Source: an uncultured Lachnospiraceae bacterium (lineage in GTDB: Bacteria; Bacillota; Clostridia; Lachnospirales; Lachnospiraceae). Taken from it: a DNA stretch of 64,000 nucleotides. The notes below the pieces were generated by a model. It ran no database searches and had not been told where the DNA came from. It saw only the letters and a list, made by a program, of their open reading frames with translations. Positions 18,907 through 28,122 of the stretch are shown one piece after another (positions within the stretch are counted from its first letter, which is position 1; the number at the start of each line of letters is the position of its first letter). The position numbers were made by a program, and so were the translations under genes. The stretch spans positions 270,482 through 334,481 of the forward strand of contig CADAOY010000003.1 in NCBI GenBank assembly GCA_902789665.1. Direction: 5' to 3'.

Positions 18907-19686
18907 TTATTCTCCATCAGATAAGCCATAGAATTCCATGGCATTATTATAAGTTATTTCTTCAACTTCTTTGGGTGATATTCCCCTGATTTCGCTGATT
19001 TTTTCAATAACAAGCGGCAGATATAAAGAGGAATTTCTCTTACCCCTGTGAGGCGTTGGTGCAAGATACGGACAGTCCGTCTCAATTAAAAGTCTCTCAA
19101 GGGGCATACACTTAACCACATCCACCATCTTCCTTGCATTTTTAAAGGTAACCACGCCGCCAATTCCAATATAAAGTCCCATATCAAGAATCTCTTTTGC
19201 AACTTCCTCGGAATAGGAAAAGCAGTGCATAACAGTTTTGGACTCACCGGTATAGTTTTCTTTTAATATATCAAGTGTATCTTTGGCTGCGTCCCTTGAA
19301 TGAATAATAATGCTTTTCTTAAGTTTCTGGGCGATATAAAGCTGCTTAATGAAATATTCCCTTTGAAGGGCGTGATCCGTATCATCCTCAAAATGATAAT
19401 CAAGGCCTATCTCTCCAATGGCTACTACTTTTGGGTCAGAACAAAAGCCAAATAACTGCTCTAAATCCTTATCCATATTTAAGTATACATCAGATGGATG
19501 AACCCCGATTGCTGCATAAATATGGTCATACTTATGACATAAATCAAGGCACCAGTATGAAGACATTATGCTGGCACCCACATTTACTACCTTTGTTACA
19601 TTATTAAGTGGCAGAGATTCTATTAACTCTTCCCTGTCTCCGTCAAAATCCCTGTCATCATAATGTGCATGAGTATCAAATATCAT
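18907..19686 (-). CDS. TatD-family metal-dependent hydrolase/deoxyribonuclease
   Basis: This 259-residue TIM-barrel hydrolase shows the TatD metal ligands: THAHYDD (about 4-10), IGEIGLDYHF (about 91-100), IIHSRDAAKDT (about 126-136), HCFSYS (about 154-159) and IETDCPYLAP (about 202-211). Members are 3'-5' exonucleases or DNA-repair phosphohydrolases. The gene pair tatD-rsmA is common in Firmicutes. AGAAATAGAAACGG precedes ATG 19686, a weak ribosome site. Confidence 0.93.
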   Translation of the reverse strand: MIFDTHAHYDDRDFDGDREELIESLPLNNVTKVVNVGASIMSSYWCLDLCHKYDHIYAAIGVHPSDVYLNMDKDLEQLFGFCSDPKVVAIGEIGLDYHFEDDTDHALQREYFIKQLYIAQKLKKSIIIHSRDAAKDTLDILKENYTGESKTVMHCFSYSEEVAKEILDMGLYIGIGGVVTFKNARKMVDVVKCMPLERLLIETDCPYLAPTPHRGKRNSSLYLPLVIEKISEIRGISPKEVEEITYNNAMEFYGLSDGE

Positions 19687-19701
19687 TTTACTTATCCGTT
19701 T

Positions 19702-20256
19702 CTATTTCTTATATGTTCTTTTATCCTGGCTGATACCTGCTGCCATTGCCCTGCCTATTTCTTCAAATATGGCAATATCATAAGGTGATGGCATATTATC
19801 TGAGGTAATTCTGTATGTGGTACTTCCCTTTTTAAATTTAACAACATACATCCTTCCGCATAATCCTGCGCCCTCATTCTCATCCCAGGATATAATATTT
19901 TTATCATCAATAAGTTTTAGTATTTTATCTGCAAAGTCCTTACTGCTTTCATAAGACCTGTGAATCTCAGGTGCACCGCCGTAGTTGTAATAATAATGAA
20001 GCTCATACTCATCTGTTTCTTCATTATGATATAAAACATATTCAGTATAGCCGTCTCCGCCCATGGTAGCCACTGTTTTATCGCAGTAATCTGCAAGCAT
20101 TGTAAGATTTGAATCATCCCTGGCTTCCGGTTCAGACATTATATCTATGCCGGTTACACTTGATGCTGCCATAGCCATTATAACAGGATGCATGCCTCCG
20201 GCACCTCCCATCATTCCTACTGCTCCAATATTAAGTCCATTATTATTTTTGTCCAA
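19702..20256 (-). CDS. Unknown small soluble protein (184 aa)
   Basis: No family recognised. The N-terminus is rich in Gly, Met and Ala (GAVGMMGGAGGMHPVIMAMAAS); the rest alternates charged and aromatic residues in a beta-rich pattern (EYELHYYYNYGGAPEIHRSYES), suggesting a small globular domain. The open frame extends to 20403 but that end touches tRNA-Lys and overlaps the promoter at 20352-20380. I prefer a TTG start at 20256, where GGGGGG lies 7 nt upstream. The next ATG (20217) has a weaker site. It ends 15 nt before tatD and may lead that operon. Confidence 0.7.
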   Translation of the reverse strand: MDKNNNGLNIGAVGMMGGAGGMHPVIMAMAASSVTGIDIMSEPEARDDSNLTMLADYCDKTVATMGGDGYTEYVLYHNEETDEYELHYYYNYGGAPEIHRSYESSKDFADKILKLIDDKNIISWDENEGAGLCGRMYVVKFKKGSTTYRITSDNMPSPYDIAIFEEIGRAMAAGISQDKRTYKK

Positions 20257-20351
20257 TTTTACGCCCCCCGTAATGATATATAACCAAAAACAATAACCAA
20301 TTATAAAAAAATATGAAAAAAGTGTTAAAAAACTATTGCAAATATATTTCA

Positions 20352-20380
20352 AGTATAATAAAATAGACTTTGCGTTGCAA
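20352..20380 (-). promoter_or_regulatory. Promoter for the 184-aa gene, tatD and rsmA
   Basis: On the minus strand TTGCAA (20375-20380), a 17-nt spacer and TATACT (20352-20357), about 95 nt before the TTG start. The -35 lies inside an inverted repeat GTTGCAA-7-TTGCAAC (20374-20394) just upstream of tRNA-Lys on the other strand. No good opposing tRNA promoter is visible, apart from a plus-strand TATAAT at 20354-20359. Confidence 0.55.
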
Positions 20381-20403
20381 GAATATATTGCAACATCTGC
20401 CAT

Positions 20404-20476
20404 GCGCGATTAGCTCAGTTGGTAGAGCACCTGACTCTTAATCAGGGTGTCCAGGGTTCGAGCCCCTGATCGCGCA
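20404..20476 (+). tRNA. tRNA-Lys(CUU)
   Basis: A 73-nt tRNA: acceptor GCGCGAT/ATCGCGC, D arm TAGCTCAGTTGGTAGAGCA, anticodon stem CCTGA/TCAGG around CTCTTAA (anticodon CTT, reading AAG) and T arm GGGTTCGAGCCCC. Discriminator A; CCA not encoded. One of few plus-strand genes left of the origin. Confidence 0.97.
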
Positions 20477-20478
20477 CT

Positions 20479-20529
20479 AAGCACTGGTTTTGTGGACATA
20501 TGAGCCATGGGGTTGGTGCTTATTTTTTT
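20479..20529 (+). terminator. Terminator of tRNA-Lys
   Basis: AAGCAC (20479-20484) and GTGCTT (20516-20521) close a hairpin with further G-U-rich inner pairing, followed by ATTTTTTT. It starts 3 nt after the tRNA. Confidence 0.8.
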
Positions 20530-20564
20530 GCCTAAATAATGCCCCGGATTTCCCGGGGCTGATT

Positions 20565-21023
20565 TTAAAATGGATGAACATCGAATATTATGGCATCTTT
20601 ACCATTGAAACGAAGATCCCAAATCTGAAGAAGCGTTGAATACTCAGAAGCAAAATCATTGGAATAATACCAGTCAGATCCACTAATGGGCTTTGTATCA
20701 ACTTCATTCATCTTAGGAAGTCCTGTCTGATCCAAACTCCAGTCATCATAATCTTCAAGAAGTTCCTGTGCTTTCTCTTCACTTATATATATGATGCCTC
20801 TGTAACCCACATCCTTACCTGACATTTCAAAGAAGAGGATTTTTTCAGACAGCCAGTATTCTTCATAATCCACGGAAGTTATCCCATCAAGGTCCTTCAT
20901 ATACTTATTGGTAAAGATTCGCCCCGTCATATGCTGCGAATTTTCCACAGTCTTTGAACAGCCTGTAAATGTTAATGTTAACAAGGCTAAAAGAATAATT
21001 GTCAGTATTTTTTTATTCTTCAC
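20565..21023 (-). CDS. Small lipoprotein of unknown function
   Basis: A 152-residue exported protein with a lipoprotein signal: basic MKNKK, a hydrophobic stretch and the lipobox LTFTGC (about 17-22). The mature part shows no family I recognise. It starts at GTG 21023 with GGGGG 6 nt upstream and overlaps the end of the preceding lipoprotein gene by 11 nt, so the two are translationally coupled and likely act together at the membrane surface. Confidence 0.82.
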   Translation of the reverse strand: MKNKKILTIILLALLTLTFTGCSKTVENSQHMTGRIFTNKYMKDLDGITSVDYEEYWLSEKILFFEMSGKDVGYRGIIYISEEKAQELLEDYDDWSLDQTGLPKMNEVDTKPISGSDWYYSNDFASEYSTLLQIWDLRFNGKDAIIFDVHPF

Positions 21024-22131
21024 TATTTACCCCCAGTGAAACAAATTTCTTAACATACTCGTTGAAATTATTTCCTGCATTGGTATATCCTACTAAAACA
21101 CAGGAGGCATCTTCATTATATACAAAATAGCAGCTTTGCTCTAATTCTCCTTCTGGAACAATAATTACATATTGATCGCCTTCAACATTTGTTCTGAAAT
21201 CTTTCACGGACTCTGCTTTGGCAATATACATGAAACCATCGATTGGATGATCATCTCTGTTTATCATATTTAATTCATCCGGATTAAGTTCTCCATAAGT
21301 TAATGACCAGTTTTCGTCCATCTCATTATTAAGCACACTAAGATAAGCATTTACAAATGTTTCGAATTGTACATCACTGATACTTTTTGCATCCCGTAAT
21401 TCTGTTGGGACATAATCTGAAATATCTTCCTTGGCAACGTTTGAATAATATATACTCATCATTCCGTCTATTCCATAATATTCACGTAACATTTTATCCA
21501 TGGCTACGAAATTCTGATCTGCCCACATTTTCTCAATGTCTTCTCTCGGATAATCATTTTCCGTTAAGCCGGTTTCTGAATAAATAAACTCAGGAATATC
21601 TGAGATTACATCTGTAGGATAAGGCATAACATCCTCACCACACATTTCATTTATTTTATCTATTACACCATTTAATTCAGCAGGAAAAGTATCATATCCC
21701 CATGCTTTTTCATATAACATTTCATCATTTTCATCAAAATAACATACTGTTAAAGAATAGGTAAATAAAGAATCATCCTCTCTGTCAGTGAGGTCATTAT
21801 GATCATATATATAATCAAGTAAGTATTGCAAATCCTCATCTTTAACATAATTCCTTGCTGTATATTCTCTCTCAAATTTTACTCTTTCGTTATGCTGTCC
21901 GAAAACATAATAACAGCTTGGATAATCAACACAGTAAATATGATCCTCATTAGGTGATGCAACAACTAATACAATATCATATATACGAGTCATACCTTCC
22001 GGCGTCTGATTCTCATTGTCTGATACAGCGTCTTTGCCATTAAAATTTAAGGCATTCGCACATCCCGCAAAGCATGTTGTTATAAGAACTGATAAAATAC
22101 ATAATAAAAATACAATATATCTTTTTTTCAT
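21013..22131 (-). CDS. Lipoprotein of unknown function
   Basis: A 372-residue exported protein with a lipoprotein signal (MKKRY, hydrophobic core, lipobox TCFAGC with Cys at about 24). The mature part is acidic with no recognised domain. I choose ATG 22131, 8 nt after GGAG, over an upstream ATG at 22152. It leads the two-lipoprotein unit and lies 77 nt downstream of the DUF6056-like gene. Confidence 0.82.
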   Translation of the reverse strand: MKKRYIVFLLCILSVLITTCFAGCANALNFNGKDAVSDNENQTPEGMTRIYDIVLVVASPNEDHIYCVDYPSCYYVFGQHNERVKFEREYTARNYVKDEDLQYLLDYIYDHNDLTDREDDSLFTYSLTVCYFDENDEMLYEKAWGYDTFPAELNGVIDKINEMCGEDVMPYPTDVISDIPEFIYSETGLTENDYPREDIEKMWADQNFVAMDKMLREYYGIDGMMSIYYSNVAKEDISDYVPTELRDAKSISDVQFETFVNAYLSVLNNEMDENWSLTYGELNPDELNMINRDDHPIDGFMYIAKAESVKDFRTNVEGDQYVIIVPEGELEQSCYFVYNEDASCVLVGYTNAGNNFNEYVKKFVSLGVNSEE

Positions 22132-22208
22132 ATTAAAATCTCCGTCTTCCATAAACTGTATTACATATACGAATCAGGATAAAATATTTATGGATATGGT
22201 TTATGTTT

Positions 22209-23630
22209 TTATATCATCGGCTTAAGTACTGTAACAAGGCCAAGTATAATTGCAATAATATTAATTATTCTCTTTTGTTTTTTATTCTTTTCATCTTCAT
22301 CCGCATTGTAAAAACAAAGCAGATATCCGTTTAAAAGCGCAATTAAAATACATTCAATTATTGCTGTTCTGTGGAATGATACATATACTGTCGGGCTGAA
22401 ACCTGTAAGCATACGTGAGCAAAAAGCCGCACAAAGAAGTAAAATGGCAATGATTCTCTGAGTGTATAGTGGGCAGGTATTTTGCGTGGTTATAACCACA
22501 TTTTCTTCTTTACCTTTACTGAATACTCCCACTATTCCAACTATGGTGCAGGTAATATAGAAAAGATAAATGAGCACTTCTATAATTACATGAATCATTG
22601 GTACGTCGGACATTGATGGCAAATCCACGTTACTCATAAAGTAGGTTACGCCAAAACTTATATTAATATGGGCCATTGACAGTATCTTCTCGATGAGTGA
22701 GAGAGTCGGCAGCACCATTGGAAACAGGGATGCAATGATATATATATATTTCTTTTTCTTCGTTATATTAATATAAAGAATACTTAATGTCGTAAAGAAA
22801 AACAGGAAGTTGGTTTCTGTGCTCAGCATTGGAAATGTTACTGCCTGCAAAAAGCCCATTCCAAATTTTTCTATTAATGTTACATTCTCCCAGCCCGGAA
22901 AATTAAGACCTGCTTCTATCGCGGTTCTGTTAGCATTGCCGGGACAGGTAACAACCAGAAGAATTCCAAGTAAACTTAATATGAAGAATATATACCAGTG
23001 AACAGAAAGCGATGGTTTTTTCTTTTCTCTAATGCTTTTAATAACATCTACTAAGATAAATAATCCTGTAGCCACAAAATATATAACTGTTATCTGCTCA
23101 TTAAAAAGTGCAAAGATTAAGGAAAGATAAATAAATATATACTCATATGCTTTAACCTTTATTCCTCTTATATTTCTAAAGAGAAAGGAAGCTGCATATA
23201 TGCCTAAAGCTGCAGGCCAGAGATAATTAATGGTAGTTGCCATTTCGCCTGCAGAGCGCATCACCTCGGTGGGAATCATCATAACCACGGGAATGGCAAG
23301 AAGGGATATGAACTTATTATCCGAATTATTAATGATAATTCCGGTACTTACGCTAAGGAGAATAATCATGAGAATATCCGTAATGCGCCATACCATAATG
23401 GGAAGTCTTGCAATAATAACAAGCAATGCTTCAATTCCCTGTCTGGAGGTCCAGTTAAGATATCTGTAGGAAAGAAAAGAAAAAATATTCTCATCATCCA
23501 AAGCTTTGGAAAAGAAAACATCATCTCCGCTTAAAGTGCGAATACACATATGTATGATAAAATAGAGAATTATCATTAGCCCATAGCCCAGGGCATATTG
23601 AAGGATTATCTGTTTTTTGTTGTTTTTCAT
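22209..23630 (-). CDS. Polytopic membrane protein, DUF6056-like
   Basis: A 473-residue protein with about 11-12 transmembrane helices. The extracellular loop after helix 1 holds SGDDVFF and LNWTSRQG, the pattern of DUF6056 proteins, which resemble lipid-linked-sugar glycosyltransferases by topology; enzymatic activity is unproven. A cytoplasmic loop (EENVVITTQNT) is encoded by one copy of the GTGGTTATAACCAC palindrome (22486-22499). AAGGAAGAAAT precedes ATG 23630. Confidence 0.85.
   Translation of the reverse strand: MKNNKKQIILQYALGYGLMIILYFIIHMCIRTLSGDDVFFSKALDDENIFSFLSYRYLNWTSRQGIEALLVIIARLPIMVWRITDILMIILLSVSTGIIINNSDNKFISLLAIPVVMMIPTEVMRSAGEMATTINYLWPAALGIYAASFLFRNIRGIKVKAYEYIFIYLSLIFALFNEQITVIYFVATGLFILVDVIKSIREKKKPSLSVHWYIFFILSLLGILLVVTCPGNANRTAIEAGLNFPGWENVTLIEKFGMGFLQAVTFPMLSTETNFLFFFTTLSILYINITKKKKYIYIIASLFPMVLPTLSLIEKILSMAHINISFGVTYFMSNVDLPSMSDVPMIHVIIEVLIYLFYITCTIVGIVGVFSKGKEENVVITTQNTCPLYTQRIIAILLLCAAFCSRMLTGFSPTVYVSFHRTAIIECILIALLNGYLLCFYNADEDEKNKKQKRIINIIAIILGLVTVLKPMI
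22486..22499. repeat. GTGGTTATAACCAC palindrome inside a coding region
   Basis: A perfect 14-bp palindrome, one of five in the window, with the same flanks (ATG before, CG after on the minus strand). It is in frame and encodes part of a loop between membrane helices of the DUF6056-like protein. Confidence 0.8.
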
Positions 23631-23668
23631 ATTTCTTCCTTATCTTTTAATGTGTCCACCTTTTGAAC

Positions 23669-23757
23669 TCGCGCGACCTCCAAAACTACTCTCCCAAAAG
23701 CTCATTGAAGCAAGCTTCAGGGGTTCGCTTTTGGGAGAGCATTTTGTCCTGGCGCTC
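23669..23757 (-). repeat. Structured intergenic repeat, copy 2
   Basis: On the minus strand: GGAC, CAAAA/TTTTG (plus coordinates 23742-23746/23681-23685), internal loop TG/TAG, CTCTC/GAGAG (23735-23739/23689-23693), CCCAAAAGC/GCTTTTGGG extending the stem, and an apical GAAG-CTTG-CTTC hairpin (23707-23718). It lies between the esterase stop and the DUF6056 start, in the same sense as both. The outer GCGC flank pairs only partly. Confidence 0.85.
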
Positions 23758-23784
23758 GTGAGAAGTTTGAGTCTTTGCGCAGGT

Positions 23785-24624
23785 TTATAAGCTCTCAACA
23801 TAAGTCATAAACTTGTCTACTGTCTTGCTTTCGCTTCGGCTGTAAAGGAAACAGCCGGCTGTATACCAAGAGTGGGTATTCTTCTTATCTTCTACTTCAT
23901 ATAGTTCGCATTTAACCCCCAGCTTCGCTGCCATCTCGGCCATATCCTCAGCGCACTTAAATTCAAGAAGACCATCATGTCTGCTCTGGATTAAAAGCAT
24001 TGGAATATTACTTTCACACATAAGTGATACAGGCTCTGCTTCTTTTCTGTCATATCCCTTTTTAAATAACATATTAATAAGAAGCTTTATGGTAAGGCCT
24101 GCATCATCCCTGAAAGAATAAGGTCCACCGATACCTATATATCCGATAACATTGGAAATATCCACATTGTACTTTTCCTGGTCTTTTTTGCTATAACACA
24201 TAATAGATGACAGATGGGCGCCTGCTGACGGGCCTGAAACAATGACTTTCGATGTATCCACATTCTTTTCTTTAAGATATTTCATGGCCTCATTGTAGCA
24301 CTTACATACATCTTCTATCTGAGCCGGATATTTATATTTATTAGACAATCTGTAACCTACCGAGATAAAATGATATCCCATTCCTGCCACGCTCTGTCCC
24401 ATAAAATCAAAGAACTTCGGATCACCTGCATTCCATCCGCCACCATGAATCCAGACAATAACCTTATCGCTGACAGCTTCCTTAGGTCTGTAATAATAGA
24501 AATACTGATTCTTATCATCTCCAAAAGTAACCTTATCCGGAGTAATTGTCTTCTTCACCTTAAAAAGCATCCTGTAATACATCGGATAGTAACTTAAGTT
24601 TTCTCTAATATAATCAATCATCAT
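23785..24624 (-). CDS. Alpha/beta hydrolase, esterase/lipase type
   Basis: This 279-residue hydrolase has the oxyanion-hole motif HGGGW (about 60-64) and nucleophile elbow GPSAGAH (about 132-138) of hormone-sensitive-lipase-like carboxylesterases. A C-terminal THSWY supplies the likely catalytic His, and SRHDG the Asp. No signal peptide, so cytoplasmic. Substrate is probably a short-chain acyl or acetyl ester. It is followed by repeat copy 2. Confidence 0.9.
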   Translation of the reverse strand: MMIDYIRENLSYYPMYYRMLFKVKKTITPDKVTFGDDKNQYFYYYRPKEAVSDKVIVWIHGGGWNAGDPKFFDFMGQSVAGMGYHFISVGYRLSNKYKYPAQIEDVCKCYNEAMKYLKEKNVDTSKVIVSGPSAGAHLSSIMCYSKKDQEKYNVDISNVIGYIGIGGPYSFRDDAGLTIKLLINMLFKKGYDRKEAEPVSLMCESNIPMLLIQSRHDGLLEFKCAEDMAEMAAKLGVKCELYEVEDKKNTHSWYTAGCFLYSRSESKTVDKFMTYVESL

Positions 24625-24691
24625 TTCTACACTTCACCTCCCATCATCATAATCACTGATTTAGCCAGTTCCTTAAAACTTCATCATAACT

Positions 24692-26413
24692 TTAGGTGAA
24701 CTGGGAATTATAAAGCTGTGTATAGAATCCATTCTTTGCCATAAGTTCATCATGGCTGCCCTGTTCAATGACATTGCCATCCTTCATTACAAGGATGATG
24801 TCGGAGTTCTTTATGGTGAAAAGTCTGTGGGCAACGATGAAGGATGTGCGGTTCTTCATTAATTCCCCAAAGCCCTTCTGAACCTTGATTTCTGTTCTTG
24901 TATCGATATTGGATGTAGCCTCATCAAGTATAAGAATTGATGGATCAATAAGCATTACCCTTGCTATACAGATAAGCTGCTTCTGGCCTGTGGAGAGGTT
25001 GCCGCCATCTTCTGAAAGCATGGTATCATATCCCTTAGGTAGTCTTTTGATGAAGCTGTGAGCGTGCGCCCTTTTGGCCGCATCAATAATCTCATCTATG
25101 GAAGCCTCAGGCTTTCCTATTTTGATATTATCTGCAACCGTCCCTTTTCTTATGTAAGTTTCCTGAAGCACCATGCCAAAATTATCTCTTAAATCCTTAT
25201 ATGAAAGCTCCGTGGTGTCCTTACCATCTAAATATATGTGACCTGATAGCGGATCATAAAAACGCATTAAAAGATTAATAAGTGTGGTCTTGCCGCAGCC
25301 GGTAGGTCCTACAATGGCAACTTTTAATCCCGGCTTAACATCAAGATTAAGATTGGAAATCAAAACCTTATCCTTTGAATAACCAAATGAAACATCCTTA
25401 AGAGTAATGGCTCCCTTCGATGGCTCTAAATCCTTACTATCAGGCATAACCATCTCTTCCTCAGTAAGGAACACCCTGATTCTCTCAGCGCAGGCAAGCG
25501 CATTCTGAAGCTCAGTAATAACTCCAGTTATTTCATTAAATGGCTTGGCATACTGATTGGCATAGGATAGGGAAACTGTCAGAAGACCTACTGTAAAAGC
25601 ATCTTCCTTCATGCATATCATGGAGCCAACCACCGCAACCAGGGCATAACAGATTGCATTAACAAATCTGGTTGAAGGATTAACCAGCGATGAGAAAAAA
25701 ACCGCCTTCGTGGATGCATCCACAAGCCTTCCATTAATCTCACCAAACTTATCTGTATTCTCATCCTCATGTCCGAAGGCTCTTACGGTTTTAACATTGG
25801 TAACCATCTCATTAATGAAGCCGGTCTGCTCACCTCTGATACGGGACTGATTATCAAAAAGCACATATGTCTTTTTTGAAATATATGCTGATATAAACAG
25901 TGATAATGGCGTAATAAGAAGTACCAGAAGCGCGATTCTATAGTCTATCATAACAAGCAGACAAAGGGTTCCAAAAATTGTGGTTATACCAACAAAAAAC
26001 TGATTAAATCCCATCAAAAGTCCATCAGACATGGCATCCGTATCCGCAATAATCAGACTTAAAAGCTCACCCTTTCCCTTTGAATCCAGGAAACTTATAG
26101 GCAGTTTTTGAATCTTATCAATCGCATCTTTTCTTATTCTCTCAACAACCTTTATGCTGACACGATTATTGCATAAACTCATAATATACTGACAAATAGC
26201 AGTCAGCGGAATGATGATAAGAAGAAGGATCAGACTCTTAAGCATAATTCTGTCTCCGCCTTCCATGAAAAGAGCATCCACTCCCTTACCAATAACATAA
26301 GGAATATAAAGAGCTCCTGCCACATAAGCCGCACTGAGAATAATGCTTAATATCGCAAAGAATAATGAGCCTTTTATGTACTTGAAAATAAAGCCTAAAG
26401 TCTTACTCTTCAT
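24692..26413 (-). CDS. ABC exporter half-transporter, catalytic partner
   Basis: A 573-residue protein with six transmembrane helices (about 15-300) and a C-terminal ATPase domain. Walker A GPTGCGKTT, Walker B ILILDEATSN with the catalytic Glu, and H-loop His (IVAHR) are intact, but the signature reads LSTGQ rather than LSGGQ. It overlaps the preceding ABC gene by 11 nt, so the two form a heterodimer, probably exporting a drug, lipid or peptide. Substrate unknown. Confidence 0.93.
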   Translation of the reverse strand: MKSKTLGFIFKYIKGSLFFAILSIILSAAYVAGALYIPYVIGKGVDALFMEGGDRIMLKSLILLLIIIPLTAICQYIMSLCNNRVSIKVVERIRKDAIDKIQKLPISFLDSKGKGELLSLIIADTDAMSDGLLMGFNQFFVGITTIFGTLCLLVMIDYRIALLVLLITPLSLFISAYISKKTYVLFDNQSRIRGEQTGFINEMVTNVKTVRAFGHEDENTDKFGEINGRLVDASTKAVFFSSLVNPSTRFVNAICYALVAVVGSMICMKEDAFTVGLLTVSLSYANQYAKPFNEITGVITELQNALACAERIRVFLTEEEMVMPDSKDLEPSKGAITLKDVSFGYSKDKVLISNLNLDVKPGLKVAIVGPTGCGKTTLINLLMRFYDPLSGHIYLDGKDTTELSYKDLRDNFGMVLQETYIRKGTVADNIKIGKPEASIDEIIDAAKRAHAHSFIKRLPKGYDTMLSEDGGNLSTGQKQLICIARVMLIDPSILILDEATSNIDTRTEIKVQKGFGELMKNRTSFIVAHRLFTIKNSDIILVMKDGNVIEQGSHDELMAKNGFYTQLYNSQFT

Positions 26414-28112
26414 TACTAAACTGTGTCCTGTATATTTCCTTATAAACCTCAGAACTTCTCATAAGTTCCTCATGTGTACCCATACTTTCCATATGTCCGT
26501 CTTCAAGGACAATAATTGTATCCATATCCATAATCTGTGACGCTCTCTGGGAAATAACCACCAGTATTTTATCTTCTCCAAGGGCCTTCAGATTTTTATT
26601 AACTTCCTTCAAAGTAATATTATCAAGAGCCGATGTGGAATCATCGAGCACATATAAATCGCTGTTTTTGATAAGGCATCTTGCAATAGAGAGTCTCTGC
26701 TTCTGGCCTCCTGAGAAATTAGAGCCTCCCTCTTTAACCAAAGCCTCAAGCTCTCCTTCCTTATCTTTGACAAATCCGGAAGCCGCAGCCATATCCAGAG
26801 CCTTCCACATCTCATCTACAGAAGCATCTTCCTTACCCCACTTAAGGTTTTCTGCAACCGTTCCCTTAAAAAGCACGCTGAACTGTGGAGATATGCTGAT
26901 TCTGTTATTTATACTCTCCTTGGAATATTCCTTAATGTCCCTGCCATTAATTAATACCTGACCCTGGGATGCGTGGTAGAAACCACAAAGGAGTGAGGCG
27001 GCGGTGCTTTTGCCAGAGCCGGTTCCACCGATGATACCGATGCGGCTGCCTTTCTTCAAAGCAAAATTAATATCAGAAAGTGCATTCTCTCCCTCACCTT
27101 CGTAGGCAAAGCACACATTCTTAAACTCAATGGAATCAATGCGCTCCAAAATCTCATCCCCATCTTCCGCACCTTCGTCAGTTAACATGGCCGCTATACG
27201 ATCGCCACAGGCAACTGACTTGGTTACGGTGATTACGAGATTGGCGAACTTGACAAGCTCAACCAGAATCTGGGACATGTAATTAACCAGTGCCATGATT
27301 TCACCTTGGGTAATGGCGCCCTCATCAACCAGGAATGAGCCATTAACCAAAATAATATATGTGGCCAGATTAATAACCACGAATGTAATTGGATTTAATA
27401 AAGAACTGATTCTTCCAACGAAAAGTGAAATGGCAGAAAGAGAGTCGATTTCCTTGTCAGTTTTCTCCGTCTCCTCTTCCTCCATGGTGAAGGCCCTGAT
27501 AACCCTGACGCCAAGAAGATTCTCGCGAAACAGAGTCAGCACATCCTCTAATTTACTCTGAACTTTCTTGTAAAGAGGGATGCTGCCAAGAAGAATCATA
27601 AATACGATAATAAAAAGAAGTGGAATTGCCACAACAAATATGAGGGCCTCTTTCACATTAACCGTAAAGGCCATAATTACTGCGCCGAAAACCACAAAAG
27701 GTGAGCGAAGAAGAAGCCTTAAAAACAGATTCACGCCGGTCTGCACCTGATTAACGTCGCTGGTGATGCGGGTAATCATGGTGGTAACGCCGACCCTGTC
27801 TATCTCCTTATAGCTCTTATGCTCAATATCTTCAAAAATCCTCGCCCTCAGTATTCCCGCATACCCACTGGCTGCCCTGGCAGAGAAATACTGCGCGGTA
27901 ATACTCATGGCAAGACCAATGGCTGCAAGCGAAACTAAAACAAGACCCATATATACAATATGAGTCTTATTATTAACTGCTATTCCATTATCCACCATTG
28001 ATATGATTACAAGTGGCACAAAAAGTTCAAAAGACGCCTCAAGCAGCTTAAAAAGCGGCGCCAGCACACACTGCAATGCATATGGTTTGATGTACTTAAG
28101 TATTTTAAACAC
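26403..28112 (-). CDS. ABC exporter half-transporter, degenerate-site partner
   Basis: A 569-residue half-transporter with six membrane helices and an ATPase domain. Walker A GGTGSGKST and signature FSGGQ are canonical, but the catalytic Glu is Asp (YVLDDSTSA) and the H-loop His is Gln (VISQRA). Combined with the partner's LSTGQ, this gives one consensus and one degenerate ATP site, as in TM287/288 and BmrCD-type heterodimers. It starts 10 nt after the sortase gene and is probably co-transcribed with it. Confidence 0.93.
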   Translation of the reverse strand: MFKILKYIKPYALQCVLAPLFKLLEASFELFVPLVIISMVDNGIAVNNKTHIVYMGLVLVSLAAIGLAMSITAQYFSARAASGYAGILRARIFEDIEHKSYKEIDRVGVTTMITRITSDVNQVQTGVNLFLRLLLRSPFVVFGAVIMAFTVNVKEALIFVVAIPLLFIIVFMILLGSIPLYKKVQSKLEDVLTLFRENLLGVRVIRAFTMEEEETEKTDKEIDSLSAISLFVGRISSLLNPITFVVINLATYIILVNGSFLVDEGAITQGEIMALVNYMSQILVELVKFANLVITVTKSVACGDRIAAMLTDEGAEDGDEILERIDSIEFKNVCFAYEGEGENALSDINFALKKGSRIGIIGGTGSGKSTAASLLCGFYHASQGQVLINGRDIKEYSKESINNRISISPQFSVLFKGTVAENLKWGKEDASVDEMWKALDMAAASGFVKDKEGELEALVKEGGSNFSGGQKQRLSIARCLIKNSDLYVLDDSTSALDNITLKEVNKNLKALGEDKILVVISQRASQIMDMDTIIVLEDGHMESMGTHEELMRSSEVYKEIYRTQFSNEE

Positions 28113-28122
28113 TTATACTTCC

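Noticed and set aside
20257-20403. 49-codon N-terminal extension of the 184-aa protein
   Set aside because: It would abut tRNA-Lys, overlap the promoter at 20352-20380 and lacks a ribosome site.
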